Below, in pieces: positions 1-8,627 of a stretch of DNA of 58,659 bases (positions are counted from its first letter, which is position 1; each line of letters begins with the position of its first letter). The position numbers and the translations under genes are program-made. The notes below the pieces were generated by a model. It did no database searches, had not been told where the DNA came from, and saw nothing but the letters and a program-made list of their open reading frames with translations. This DNA is from Zoogloea sp. (GTDB lineage: Bacteria; Pseudomonadota; Gammaproteobacteria; Burkholderiales; Rhodocyclaceae), in NCBI RefSeq assembly GCF_028689785.1, contig NZ_JAQVCN010000030.1, positions 1-58,659 on the forward strand, given 5' to 3'.

Positions 1-212
1 CCTACGGCTGCATGATGAGAAAGGACGACCCGGGTTTCAAAAAGCTCGTCGATGCCGCCATCGCCAAAACCATGACCTCCGGCGAAGCCGAGGCCATCTA
101 CAAGAAGTGGTTCACCCAGCCCATCCCGCCCAAGGGCCTGAACCTCAACTTCCCCCCCTCAGACGCCATGCTCAAACTGTTCAAGGCGCCCAACGACAAG
201 GCCTTCGAATAA
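1..212 (+). CDS. gltI: Amino acid ABC transporter substrate-binding protein, C-terminal end (partial)
   Basis: The gene enters from outside the window; the reading frame begins at base 3 and stops with TAA at 210-212. The visible residues include YGCMMRKDDPGFKKLVD and an ending with KKWFTQPIPPKGLNLNFP, both typical of the C-terminal lobe of periplasmic glutamate/aspartate binding proteins (GltI family). It lies 27 bases before two permease genes and an ATPase gene, the usual order of such importers. The methionine at base 12 is internal and is not a start. Ligand specificity cannot be judged from this fragment. Confidence 0.85.
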   Translation, partial: YGCMMRKDDPGFKKLVDAAIAKTMTSGEAEAIYKKWFTQPIPPKGLNLNFPPSDAMLKLFKAPNDKAFE

Positions 213-239
213 GCCTGAGCCGCCCGGGGGCATGACACC

Positions 240-980
240 ATGAGCTACAACTGGAACTGGGGCATCTTCGGCAATCCCGTGCCCACGGGCGACACCACCT
301 ACTTGGGCTGGATGCTCTCCGGCCTGCAGACCACCGTGCTGCTGTCCCTGTCGGCCTGGGTCATCGCCCTGGCCTTGGGCAGCCTGATGGGCGTGCTGCG
401 CACCGTGCCCCACAAGGGCCTGTCTGGCATCGCCGCTGCCTACGTCGAAGTCTTCCGCAACATCCCGCTGTTGGTGCAGCTCTTCATCTGGTACTTCGTA
501 TTGCCCGAAGTGCTGCCCTTCGGCCTCGGCGAACGTTTCAAGCAGGATCTCGACCCCGTCACCCAGCAGTTCGTGTCGGCCATGGTGTGCCTGGGCTTCT
601 TCACCTCCGCCCGCGTCTGTGAACAGGTGCGCTCGGGCATCAACGCCCTGCCTCGCGGCCAGAAGAACGCCGGCCTCGCCCTGGGCTTCACCCTGCCCCA
701 GACATACCGCTACGTGCTCCTGCCCATGGCCTTCCGCCTGGTGGTGCCGCCGCTGACCTCCGAGTTCCTCAACATCTTCAAGAACTCCGCGGTGTGCTCC
801 ACCATCGGCCTGCTCGAACTCGCCGCCCAGGGCCGCCAGCTCGTGGATTACACCGCCCAGCCCTACGAATCCTTCATCGCCGTGACCGTGCTTTACCTCA
901 TCATCAATATCGTGGTGATGCTGCTGATGCGGGTGATCGAGACCCGCAGCCGCGTCCCCGGCTACATCGGCGGAAAGTGA
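240..980 (+). CDS. gltJ: Amino acid ABC transporter permease, GltJ type
   Basis: A 246-residue inner-membrane permease of the HisM/GltJ family. It has several hydrophobic segments and the conserved cytoplasmic loop that contacts the ATPase (around [19 protein letters not shown]). The [11 protein letters not shown] segment near residue 72 is also characteristic of polar amino acid permeases. It pairs with the next permease (gltK) as the membrane heterodimer of a glutamate/aspartate importer. The gene follows the binding protein and precedes gltK by 10 bases, so the four genes form one operon. Confidence 0.92.
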   Translation: MSYNWNWGIFGNPVPTGDTTYLGWMLSGLQTTVLLSLSAWVIALALGSLMGVLRTVPHKGLSGIAAAYVEVFRNIPLLVQLFIWYFVLPEVLPFGLGERFKQDLDPVTQQFVSAMVCLGFFTSARVCEQVRSGINALPRGQKNAGLALGFTLPQTYRYVLLPMAFRLVVPPLTSEFLNIFKNSAVCSTIGLLELAAQGRQLVDYTAQPYESFIAVTVLYLIINIVVMLLMRVIETRSRVPGYIGGK

Positions 981-990
981 GGATGTCGCT

Positions 991-1674
991 ATGAACTATG
1001 AATTCGATTGGTCCTCAATCCCCGGCGCGCTGCCCTTCCTTTGGGAGGGCATGAAGGTCTCTCTGGAGATCACCGTCATCGCAGTAATCTTCGGCATCGT
1101 CTGGGGCACCCTGCTGGCCATGATGCGGCTGTCTCCGGTGAAGCCTCTGGCGATGTTTGCCGCCGGCTATGTGAACCTCTTTCGGGCCATTCCGCTGGTG
1201 ATGGTGCTGCTGTGGTTCTTCCTGATCGTGCCCCAGGTCCTGCGCGGCGCCTTCAACCTCGACCCCAACACCGACGTGCGCCTCACCTCGGCCATGATCG
1301 GCTTCGCCCTGTTCGAGTCGGCCTACTACTCCGAGATCATCCGCGCCGGCATCCAGTCCGTCCCCAAGGGCCAGGTCTCCGCCGCCTCGGCCCTGGGCAT
1401 GAGTTACGCCCAGGCCATGCGCCTGGTGGTGCTGCCCCAGGCCTTCCGCAACATGGTCCCGCTGCTCCTCACCCAGGCCATCGTGCTCTTCCAGGACACC
1501 TCCCTGGTCTATGTCTCGGCCCTGGCCGACTTTTTCGGCGCCGCCTACAAGGTGGGTGACCGGGACGGCCGTCTGGTCGAGCTGCTGCTCTTTGCCGGTG
1601 CCGTGTATTTCGTGCTGTGCTTCAGCTTGTCCCAGGTAGTGCGCCGGTTACAGAAACGCATGGCGATGGTTTAA
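991..1674 (+). CDS. gltK: Amino acid ABC transporter permease, GltK type
   Basis: A 227-residue permease, the second membrane subunit of the importer. It shows the family hallmarks [16 protein letters not shown] and the ATPase-coupling loop [18 protein letters not shown]. The start is ATG at 991, with a GAGG ribosome binding site just upstream. It begins 10 bases after gltJ and ends 9 bases before gltL. GltJ and GltK are expected to form the channel for acidic amino acids or their amides. Confidence 0.92.
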   Translation: MNYEFDWSSIPGALPFLWEGMKVSLEITVIAVIFGIVWGTLLAMMRLSPVKPLAMFAAGYVNLFRAIPLVMVLLWFFLIVPQVLRGAFNLDPNTDVRLTSAMIGFALFESAYYSEIIRAGIQSVPKGQVSAASALGMSYAQAMRLVVLPQAFRNMVPLLLTQAIVLFQDTSLVYVSALADFFGAAYKVGDRDGRLVELLLFAGAVYFVLCFSLSQVVRRLQKRMAMV

Positions 1675-1683
1675 GGATTAAAG

Positions 1684-2412
1684 ATGATCACGATAGAGAA
1701 GGTCTCCAAGCATTACGGCAGCTTTCAGGTTCTCACCGATTGCAGCACCCGGGTCGCCAAGGGCGAGGTGGTGGTGGTGTGCGGCCCCTCGGGCAGCGGC
1801 AAATCCACCCTCATCAAGTGCGTCAATGGCCTGGAACCCTTCCAGGCCGGCACCATCACCGTCAATGGCGTGTCGGTGGGCGATCCGAAGACCAACCTGT
1901 CCAAGCTGCGCAGCCACGTCGGCATGGTCTTCCAGCACTTCGAGCTCTTCCCCCACATGAGCATCACCGACAACCTCACCATCGCCCAGGAGAAGGTGCT
2001 CGGCCGCAACAAGGACGAAGCCCGCGACAAGGGCCTCAAGCTCCTCGACCGGGTCGGCCTCAAAGCCCACGCCGCCAAGTTCCCCGGCCAGCTCTCCGGC
2101 GGCCAGCAGCAGCGTGTCGCCATCGCCCGCGCCCTGGCCATGGACCCTATCTGCATGCTCTTCGACGAGCCCACCTCCGCCCTCGACCCGGAGATGATCA
2201 ACGAGGTGCTCGACGTGATGGTCGAACTCGCCCAGGAGGGCATGACCATGATGTGCGTCACCCACGAGATGGGCTTCGCCCGCAAGGTCGCCAACCGGGT
2301 GATCTTCATGGACAAGGGGCAGATCGTCGAGGACGACAGCAAGGACGCCTTCTTCGGAGCTCCACGCTCCGAGCGGGCACGCCAGTTCCTGGCCAAGATC
2401 CTGCAGCACTGA
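1684..2412 (+). CDS. gltL: Amino acid ABC transporter ATPase, GltL type
   Basis: A 242-residue ABC ATPase. Visible motifs are the Walker A GPSGSGKST (residues 34-42), the signature LSGGQQQR (from about 137), the Walker B CMLFDEP (about 157) and the switch histidine in VTHEMGFA. The N-terminal MITIEKVSKHYGSFQVL is typical of the GltL/GlnQ subfamily. An AAGGA ribosome binding site precedes the ATG. It supplies energy to the GltJK permease. The following asparaginase gene begins one base after its stop codon. Confidence 0.95.
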   Translation: MITIEKVSKHYGSFQVLTDCSTRVAKGEVVVVCGPSGSGKSTLIKCVNGLEPFQAGTITVNGVSVGDPKTNLSKLRSHVGMVFQHFELFPHMSITDNLTIAQEKVLGRNKDEARDKGLKLLDRVGLKAHAAKFPGQLSGGQQQRVAIARALAMDPICMLFDEPTSALDPEMINEVLDVMVELAQEGMTMMCVTHEMGFARKVANRVIFMDKGQIVEDDSKDAFFGAPRSERARQFLAKILQH

Positions 2413-2413
2413 G

Positions 2414-3355
2414 GTGGCCCTGCCGAAGATCCGCATTCTGGCCACCGGCGGGACCATCGCCGGTGAGGCCGACCCCGGCAACGATGGGGGCCGCTACCGG
2501 GCCGGTGTGCGCCCGGTGACCGCCTTGCTGGCTGCCGTCCCCGAGCTCGACGGGATCGCCCGCCTCGACGCCGAGCAGATCCTCGCCCTCGACAGCAAGG
2601 ACATGGGCCCGGACGGCTGGCTGTGCCTGCTGTCCGCCGCCCGCCGGGCCCTGGCCGATGCACAGGTGGATGGCCTGGTGATCCTCCACGGCACCGACAC
2701 CCTCGAAGAAAGTGCTTACTTCCTGCACTTGGCCCTCCCCGCCGGCAAGCCCGTGGTTCTCACTGGCGCCATGCGCCCGGCCGATCACCCCGAGGCGGAC
2801 GGCCCCGCCAACCTGCGGGCCGCAGTCTCACTGGCAGCCTCGGCTGGCGCTGCGGACAAGGGAGTGCTGGTGGTGATGAACGCCCAGGCCCATGGGGCTC
2901 GCGATCTCATCAAGGCACGAACAACGGGCCTGGACGCCTTTGAAGCCGGGCAGCCCTGGGCGACGTCTCGGCCCGACGGCCGCTTCGCCACACTGACGCC
3001 ATCGATACTACCCCGGGTGGACATCCTGCCCGGCTATGCCGGCGCGCCAGCCATGCTCATCGACGCCTGCGTGGCAGACGGCGCCCGAGGCCTGGTGCTG
3101 GCCCTCACCGGTCATGGCAGCGTGCCTAAAGCCTGGGAGCCGGCCCTGCTGCGGGCGCGGACACAGGGGGTCGCCATCCTCCGGGCCAGCCGCTGTTCCG
3201 GCCCCGTGATACGCAACGCCAATGCCGACGATGATGGCGCCGGCTGGCTCACCGCCGGCGACCTGCCTCCACCCAAAGCACGGGTGGCCCTGATGCTGGC
3301 CCTGGCTGCCGGCTGGGACGCCGACACCCTGCAGACACGCCTGCCAGGCTTCTGA
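2414..3355 (+). CDS. L-asparaginase (asparaginase/glutaminase family)
   Basis: A 313-residue enzyme hydrolysing asparagine (and possibly glutamine) to the acid plus ammonia. Both catalytic threonine motifs are visible: TGGTIAG near residue 12 and HGTDTLEE near residue 94. No signal peptide is seen, which argues for a cytoplasmic enzyme, although the first motif resembles the periplasmic class. The start is GTG at 2414, one base after the gltL stop, so it is probably co-translated with the importer. The context suggests uptake of asparagine/aspartate-type compounds followed by deamidation. Substrate preference is inference. Confidence 0.88.
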   Translation: MALPKIRILATGGTIAGEADPGNDGGRYRAGVRPVTALLAAVPELDGIARLDAEQILALDSKDMGPDGWLCLLSAARRALADAQVDGLVILHGTDTLEESAYFLHLALPAGKPVVLTGAMRPADHPEADGPANLRAAVSLAASAGAADKGVLVVMNAQAHGARDLIKARTTGLDAFEAGQPWATSRPDGRFATLTPSILPRVDILPGYAGAPAMLIDACVADGARGLVLALTGHGSVPKAWEPALLRARTQGVAILRASRCSGPVIRNANADDDGAGWLTAGDLPPPKARVALMLALAAGWDADTLQTRLPGF

Positions 3356-3356
3356 C

Positions 3357-5135
3357 TCAGCCTCCCCGGCCCTTGCGGGTGAACGCCACGCGGGCCTCCT
3401 CCAGCACCTGGGCCAGCTCCTCGCGGGCTTCAAGGGCAGACTGGATGAGCTTGCTCTCATCGAAGGATATCGCCTGCTGGCGAGCCAGCACTTCCGCATC
3501 ATGGCGGGCAAAGCGGTTGACCAACTGCTCGGCCAGGGCGGGAGGTTCGTGCAGCAGCTCCAGGGTCCACCGCGCCATCTCCAGACTCGCCGGCAAGGTC
3601 TCACGGATCTGCCGCTCGATGCCCAGATCCATCAGGCGACCGGCGTGGAAACGGTTGCGGGCCCGGGCCACGATCTGCACATGGGGAAAGTGCTTGCGCA
3701 CCAGCTCGGCAGTGCGCAACGACGCCTCCACGTCATCAATAGCCAGCACGAAGACCTTGGCCTTGTCGAGCTGGGCGGCATGCAGCAGATCCAGATGGGC
3801 GGCATCCCCATAGAACACTTTCAGGCCAAACCGCCGCATCGTATCCACCTGACCGGCGTCCGCGTCCAGCGCAGTGAAGCTGACCCCTCGTGCCAGCAGC
3901 AGGCGGCCGACGATCTGCCCGACCCGCCCGAAACCGGCAATCACCACTTCGCTTGAATGCGCCGGCAGATCGTCATAGTCACGCACCGGCTCCTTGCTCT
4001 GGGTAGCCCGGGCAATCCAGTCACCGAGCAGCAGCAGCAAAGGGGAAACCGCCATGGACAAGGCCACGACAAGGGTCAGGCGGTCGGCCTGAACCTCACC
4101 GAGCACCCGGAAGGACTGGGCGGCGTCGAACAGCACAAAAGCAAACTCGCCGCCCTGGGCCAGCGCCAGGGCCAGTGATCGGGCCTCCGGTGCCGGGCCG
4201 CCGACGATCCGGCGCAGGGCAAAGAGCACGATGAACTTGATGAAGATGAGGCCCAGAGTCAGCCCGAGAATCTGCAGGGGCTGATCCACCAGCAGACGCA
4301 GGTTGGTGGACATCCCCACTGCCATGAAGAACAGACCGAGGAGCAAACCCTGGAACGGGGCGATGGATGCCTCAAGCTCATGCCGGAACTCGGAATCGGC
4401 CAGCAGAACGCCGGCCACGAAGGCACCCAGGGACATGGACAGGCCCCCGGCCTGCATCAGCAGGGCCAGGCCCAGCACCGTCACCAAGGCTGCTGCGGTG
4501 AACATCTCCCGACTATTTACCCGGGCCACATGGCGGAACAGCGCGTCGAGCAAGGGCCGGCCAACGAAGGCGACCACCACCAGCAGGACAAGACCAACCC
4601 CCGGATGGGTCAGCGCCGTCGGCTTACCCGTGCCAAAGAGCGGAATCAGCGCCAGCAGCGGAATGACCGACAGATCCTGGAACAGCAGAATGGCAAAGGC
4701 TTCGCGACCGTGGCGGGTGGACAGCTCGCGCCTCTCGGCCAGCGTGGGCAGCACGAAGGCTGTGGACGACAGAGCCAGGATGATGCCCACCACGACAGCT
4801 GCCGACATCGACAAGCCCAGATAGCGCCCGGCCCCCGCCAGGGCCGCGGCCACGCCGAACAACTGCAGTGCCCCCAGACCGAACACGGAGCGGCGCAGGG
4901 CCCAAAGGCGCGAAGGCTTGAGCTCCAGGCCGATGACGAAGAGCAGCATGATCACCCCGAGCTCGGCGGTGTGCATGAGGTTATCGGGGTCACGTACCAG
5001 CTTGATCCCGGACGGCCCGATCAGCACTCCGACGGCCAGATAGCCGAGCACCGTTCCCAACCCGGCCCGCTTGAAAAGAGGCACGAACAGGACAGACGCC
5101 AGCAACAGGGCGGCAAAGGTGGTCAGGGATTGCAT
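3357..5135 (-). CDS. CPA2-family cation:proton antiporter with RCK domain (KefB/KefC-like)
   Basis: A 592-residue membrane protein. Residues 1-380 are a run of hydrophobic segments with the Na+/H+ exchanger fold motifs (GYLAVGVLIGPSGIKL, LLFVIGLELKP, LALAQGGEFAFVLF). A Rossmann-type RCK_N/TrkA-N domain follows from about residue 396 (IAGFGRVGQIVGRLL). The C-terminal tail is charged and coiled-coil-like. Family members exchange K+ for protons and are gated by nucleotide or glutathione adducts. It converges on the asparaginase gene with only one base between the stops. No ancillary KefF/KefG gene is adjacent, so glutathione gating is unproven. Confidence 0.88.
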   Translation of the reverse strand: MQSLTTFAALLLASVLFVPLFKRAGLGTVLGYLAVGVLIGPSGIKLVRDPDNLMHTAELGVIMLLFVIGLELKPSRLWALRRSVFGLGALQLFGVAAALAGAGRYLGLSMSAAVVVGIILALSSTAFVLPTLAERRELSTRHGREAFAILLFQDLSVIPLLALIPLFGTGKPTALTHPGVGLVLLVVVAFVGRPLLDALFRHVARVNSREMFTAAALVTVLGLALLMQAGGLSMSLGAFVAGVLLADSEFRHELEASIAPFQGLLLGLFFMAVGMSTNLRLLVDQPLQILGLTLGLIFIKFIVLFALRRIVGGPAPEARSLALALAQGGEFAFVLFDAAQSFRVLGEVQADRLTLVVALSMAVSPLLLLLGDWIARATQSKEPVRDYDDLPAHSSEVVIAGFGRVGQIVGRLLLARGVSFTALDADAGQVDTMRRFGLKVFYGDAAHLDLLHAAQLDKAKVFVLAIDDVEASLRTAELVRKHFPHVQIVARARNRFHAGRLMDLGIERQIRETLPASLEMARWTLELLHEPPALAEQLVNRFARHDAEVLARQQAISFDESKLIQSALEAREELAQVLEEARVAFTRKGRGG

Positions 5136-5343
5136 GAACGGGGAGAGGTGAGGAGCAATTCGGTATCCCGCAAGTCTCTCATAGTCCGGTGACGCAATTC
5201 GTGACCGAAGAATCTGGAAACACTCTTATGGTCCGTTTATTGCCCAAGGCTACGGCAGCCTTTCTCAGAGGCCTGATTTTGTCGGCGGGCTTTACACATC
5301 AGCAAACAGGTGCCTACCACACGCTTGGCAAATCACCTCAAAA

Positions 5344-5380
5344 TTGTCGGATTTTAACGTTATACGACAATAGCGTTAAA
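5344..5380. promoter_or_regulatory. Two interleaved inverted repeats, candidate activator site
   Basis: TTGTCG (5344-5349) pairs with CGACAA (5365-5370) across 15 bases. TTTAACG (5353-5359) pairs with CGTTAAA (5374-5380) across 14 bases. The arms interleave, and the second repeat ends two bases before the -24 element of the sigma-54 promoter. Each repeat has the geometry of a dimer-binding site. Known enhancer-binding activators usually sit further upstream, so this could instead bind a co-regulator or repressor. Confidence 0.4.
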
Positions 5381-5382
5381 TT

Positions 5383-5398
5383 TGGCACATTCGATGCT
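5383..5398 (+). promoter_or_regulatory. Sigma-54 (RpoN) promoter for the PEP-CTERM protein gene
   Basis: TGGCACATTCGATGCT matches the -24/-12 consensus TGGCACRNNNNTTGCW at all defined positions but one, with the required ten bases between GG (5384-5385) and GC (5396-5397). It lies 62 bases before the ATG at 5461. PEP-CTERM genes in floc-forming betaproteobacteria are known RpoN targets working with the PrsK/PrsR two-component system, so the site fits the gene it precedes. Confidence 0.75.
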
Positions 5399-5460
5399 GC
5401 TACTAATGGCAGGAAGACCCAACGATTGATTTCTCTGATGACAAAAAAGGGAGACGCACC

Positions 5461-6666
5461 ATGAAACTCCAGCCCCTGAGCCTCTTCGCTGCGATCGTAC
5501 TGACATCCGCAGGCGTTGCCACCAGTGCCAACGCCGCCAGTGCTCCCTTCACCTTCCTGCCCACGCCGGAGAACAACGCCTACGCGTCCTACGGCATGTA
5601 CAAGGACGGAACGGGCCAGCTGCGCGAAGCCATCATGATGAACGGCATCCCCATCGCCTTCAAATATGATGACGTATGGTCGTACTCGGCCAAGCTCCTT
5701 GATGCCATCCAGTCGGACACCAATCCGACCAACTTCATCCCCACCGCAACCTTCGGCACCTACGACTTCTCAACCGGAACCGGGACCATCGCCGTCAACC
5801 TGAGCTCCAATGCCGGCGGTGCCACCAACCTGGACCCGAACAACTCAGGGGTGAACTTCCAGGACCCGGTCAACTTGTCGAGCAACAACAACGTGATGGG
5901 CTGGACCTGTACCTGGGGCGGGCCGACCCAGTCGTGCACCAACTCCCCGACCGGCAACTACACCTACACCTCCCCCGCCGCCAACGAGCACGGCACATCG
6001 ACCGTCGGCAATATGCTGACCTACCTGCATACGCTGAACCCGAATGCCAACATTCCGGTCTTCTATGCCGACTACAACCAGACCGGCAGCGTGGACTCCC
6101 TGTGGTTCAGCGCAAAGTTCGAGGTGTGGGACAGCAGCATGACCACCCGCAAAGGCATGTGGGCACTTGACCAGACCAGCAACACGGAGTGGGACCAGAA
6201 CGCCCCAACCTTCAATTACGGGGTCGTCAACTTCTATGGCGATCAGGCCACCTGTGATGCCGCCGGCGCCTACAATGCGATCACCAACCCGACCGGCTGT
6301 GCCGGGGTCACCGCCAACGGGGACGAGTACACCAAGCTGGAACACAACAAGGGTTCGGGCCAACCCGACTTCCTTGCCTACGCACCGGACATGGACCTGA
6401 GCAAGTTCGACCCGACCGACCTGATCGTGATCACGATGAGCCTGGGTTGCGTCCAGGATGCCACCGGTACCTATATCGTCAATCCCCTTACCGGCGGCAC
6501 CCCGAGCACGCACAACAGCCTCGGGTGCAACACCAACGGTGGTGAGGAGTTCGGCATCGTCGGGGCACTGACGGTACCCAACCGCGTACCCGAGCCTTCA
6601 TCCCTGCTTCTCTCCGGCATCGCCCTGCTGGGTGCCAGCCGGGTACGGCGCCTGATGCAGGCCTGA
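5461..6666 (+). CDS. PEP-CTERM sorting domain exoprotein
   Basis: A 401-residue secreted protein. The N-terminal signal peptide is MKLQPLSLFAAIVLTSAG followed by an AxA-type cleavage site near residue 25. The C terminus has the full tripartite PEP-CTERM signal: VPEPSS, a hydrophobic helix (LLLSGIALLGA) and a basic tail (RVRR). Such proteins are cleaved by an exosortase, which is not in this window, and are usually part of the extracellular matrix or surface. The body is rich in Asn, Thr, Gly and Tyr with a few cysteines, and I recognise no enzyme domain. A GGGAG ribosome binding site precedes the ATG. Its precise role is unknown; matrix or floc formation is inference from the sorting class. 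Confidence 0.92.
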   Translation: MKLQPLSLFAAIVLTSAGVATSANAASAPFTFLPTPENNAYASYGMYKDGTGQLREAIMMNGIPIAFKYDDVWSYSAKLLDAIQSDTNPTNFIPTATFGTYDFSTGTGTIAVNLSSNAGGATNLDPNNSGVNFQDPVNLSSNNNVMGWTCTWGGPTQSCTNSPTGNYTYTSPAANEHGTSTVGNMLTYLHTLNPNANIPVFYADYNQTGSVDSLWFSAKFEVWDSSMTTRKGMWALDQTSNTEWDQNAPTFNYGVVNFYGDQATCDAAGAYNAITNPTGCAGVTANGDEYTKLEHNKGSGQPDFLAYAPDMDLSKFDPTDLIVITMSLGCVQDATGTYIVNPLTGGTPSTHNSLGCNTNGGEEFGIVGALTVPNRVPEPSSLLLSGIALLGASRVRRLMQA

Positions 6667-6683
6667 GCCAGCACGACAGCACC

Positions 6684-6720
6684 ACGGCGAGCCGGGGCCC
6701 CGCCCCGGCTCGCCGTGTTT
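6684..6720 (+). terminator. Rho-independent terminator after the PEP-CTERM gene
   Basis: A perfect 15-base-pair stem (6684-6698 with 6702-6716) with a three-base loop, followed by GTTT. It begins 18 bases after the stop codon. The stem is long and GC-rich and sits between convergent genes, so it may also stop transcripts from cysB. Confidence 0.85.
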
Positions 6721-6736
6721 ACTGAACACCACTCGC

Positions 6737-7678
6737 CTATAGCCCGGGATCTTCCCCGCCACCGGCAAGAGCCGCATCCACCACCCGGCGCGTCAGGTGC
6801 GGCGCAAAATACTCGATGAAGGCATAGACATAGCCCCTCAGCCAGGCATTGCGGCGCAGACCGATGCGTGTCGTGCTGGAAGCGAACAGATGGGCGGCGT
6901 CCACCATCCCGAGCTCCTTGTCCACCGCCGGGTCAAAGGCCATCTTGGCGACGATCCCCACCCCCAAGCCCATGGCCACGTAAGTCTTGATCACATCCGA
7001 ATCGATGGCGGTCAGCACCACGTTCGGCTTAAGCCCGCGCCCGATGAAAGCCTCGTTGATCTTGTTGCGACCGGTGAAGGCAAAGTCGTAGGTGACGATG
7101 GGGTAGCGGGCGATGGCGTCCAGGGTAAGGGGCTGGGTGCTGAGGATAGGATGCCGCACCGGAGCGATGATGCAGCGGTTCCACTGGTAACAGGGCAGCA
7201 TCACGATATCCTCGTGCTCGGCGATCGCCTCGGTGGCGATGGCGATGTCGGCCACCCCGGACAGGACGTACTCGCACACCTGGAGCGGATTGCCCTGGTG
7301 GAAGGACAGGCGCACATTAGGGTAGCGGGCCATGAAGCTGCGCACCACCGGGGGCAGTGCATAGCGGGCCTGGGTATGGGTGAAGGCGATCGACAGGCTG
7401 CCCGTCGCCTCGTTGCTGAATTCAGCGCCGACTTCCCGAAGGTTGTCCACTTCCTGCAAAATGCGCGCCGCGATCGCCAGAACCTGCTTGCCTGGTTCCG
7501 TGATATCCACAAGCCGCTTGCCGTGACGGACAAAAATCTCCACCGCCAACTCTTCCTCCAGCTGGCGGATCTGCTTGGACACCCCCGGTTGGGAGGTAAA
7601 CAACGCTTCCGCCGCCTCGGAGACGTTGAGCCGATGCCGGGCGACCTCAAAGACATAGCGCAGTTGCTGGATGTTCAC
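6737..7678 (-). CDS. cysB: LysR-family sulfur regulator CysB
   Basis: A 313-residue LysR-type regulator. The N-terminal helix-turn-helix spans roughly residues 15-40 (NVSEAAEALFTSQPGVSKQI) and an inducer-binding domain follows. The sequence MNIQQLRYVFEVARH at the start is typical of CysB/Cbl. CysB activates sulfate assimilation genes under sulfur limitation, with N-acetylserine as the usual inducer. I chose the GTG at 7678, preceded by AGGGGA, over an ATG 15 codons upstream because the family begins at this point. It is divergent from the cys operon it most likely controls. Confidence 0.9.
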   Translation of the reverse strand: MNIQQLRYVFEVARHRLNVSEAAEALFTSQPGVSKQIRQLEEELAVEIFVRHGKRLVDITEPGKQVLAIAARILQEVDNLREVGAEFSNEATGSLSIAFTHTQARYALPPVVRSFMARYPNVRLSFHQGNPLQVCEYVLSGVADIAIATEAIAEHEDIVMLPCYQWNRCIIAPVRHPILSTQPLTLDAIARYPIVTYDFAFTGRNKINEAFIGRGLKPNVVLTAIDSDVIKTYVAMGLGVGIVAKMAFDPAVDKELGMVDAAHLFASSTTRIGLRRNAWLRGYVYAFIEYFAPHLTRRVVDAALAGGGEDPGL

Positions 7679-7722
7679 CTCGTTTCCCCTCTCCGCTGGA
7701 AGCAACGCATTGGCAGGCGCCA

Positions 7723-7741
7723 ATAGAACTTATACTTCTAT
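7723..7741. promoter_or_regulatory. Inverted repeat in the cysB/tauE intergenic region, candidate operator
   Basis: ATAGAA (7723-7728) and TTCTAT (7736-7741) form a six-base inverted repeat separated by seven bases, in the 138-base gap between divergent cysB and the cys operon. LysR-family proteins commonly bind such imperfect dyads in divergent promoters. TATACT at 7731-7736 also resembles a -10 element. Assignment to CysB is inference. Confidence 0.4.
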
Positions 7742-7816
7742 CAGTCTAACCAAAAACCCCTTCTTGGATCTAACAACTCCCTCTACGATGCGCTGCACAA
7801 AGATCTTGGGCCTATC

Positions 7817-8596
7817 ATGAGCATCGCGTACACCATTGCCGGCTTTTCCGTGGGCGCCATCGTCGGTCTTACCGGCGTGGGCGGCGGGTCCCTGATGACC
7901 CCTCTCCTCGTCCTGCTGTTCGGCATCAACCCGTCCGTTGCCGTGGGCACCGACCTCCTCTACGCTGCCATCACCAAGGCCGGCGGCACCTTGGCCCATG
8001 GCATGAAGGGCACCGTCGACTGGGCCATCACCCGCCGCCTGGCCGCCGGCAGCATCCCTGCCGCCGCCCTGACCCTTCTGCTGGTCAGCCAGTTTGCCCC
8101 CGGCGGCATCGACGGCGCCGCAGCCCTCATCAAGACCTCCCTGGGCGTGGCCCTGCTGCTCACCGCCCTGGCCATCGTCTTCCGCAAGCAGATCCAGACC
8201 TACGCCCTGCGCCACACCGGTGGTCAGGAGAACCCCAGGCGCACCGCCATTCTCACCGTCATCACGGGCGCGGTGCTGGGCGTGCTGGTGTCGATTTCTT
8301 CGGTTGGCGCAGGTGCCCTCGGCGTCAGCGCCCTGTTCTTTCTTTACCCCCGCCTGCCCACTCTGCGCATCGTTGGCAGTGATATCGCTCACGCCGTTCC
8401 CCTCACGCTGGTGGCCGGCATCGGCCACTGGTTCCTGGGTAGCGTCGACTGGTCCCTGCTGGGCAGTCTTCTGATCGGCTCCCTGCCAGGCATCTGGCTG
8501 GGCAGCCATATTTCCACCCGGGTCCCCGACCGGGTGCTGCGTCCAATTCTGGCTACCATGCTGGTCTTGGTGGGCAGCAAGCTGATTGCGGCCTGA
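7817..8596 (+). CDS. TauE/SafE-family sulfite/organosulfur exporter
   Basis: A 259-residue polytopic inner-membrane protein. It has the duplicated TauE/SafE signature: VGLTGVGGGSLMTPLLVLLFG near residue 17, and a matching half around VSISSVGAGALGVSAL. Members export sulfite, sulfoacetate or similar anions. Here it opens the sulfate assimilation operon, 31 bases before cysI, so release of excess sulfite or uptake of a sulfur anion is likely. Substrate and direction cannot be read from sequence. Confidence 0.85.
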   Translation: MSIAYTIAGFSVGAIVGLTGVGGGSLMTPLLVLLFGINPSVAVGTDLLYAAITKAGGTLAHGMKGTVDWAITRRLAAGSIPAAALTLLLVSQFAPGGIDGAAALIKTSLGVALLLTALAIVFRKQIQTYALRHTGGQENPRRTAILTVITGAVLGVLVSISSVGAGALGVSALFFLYPRLPTLRIVGSDIAHAVPLTLVAGIGHWFLGSVDWSLLGSLLIGSLPGIWLGSHISTRVPDRVLRPILATMLVLVGSKLIAA

Positions 8597-8627
8597 CGGC
8601 CCCTGAGAGAATAACCAGGACTAACCC

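Larger units (their letters stand above)
5136..5460. other. Divergent intergenic region kefB-like / PEP-CTERM gene
   Basis: A 325-base, comparatively AT-rich stretch between two divergent genes. It holds two interleaved inverted repeats (5344-5380) and a sigma-54 promoter (5383-5398), described separately. A 91-codon open frame with a GTG start (5189-5464) crosses the region and overlaps the next ATG. It covers the promoter and has no recognisable domain, so I do not call it a gene. Confidence 0.6.

Noticed and set aside
5189-5464. 91-codon open frame with GTG start between the antiporter and the PEP-CTERM gene.
   Set aside because: It runs across the sigma-54 promoter and overlaps the next ATG, has no clear ribosome binding site and no recognisable domain.
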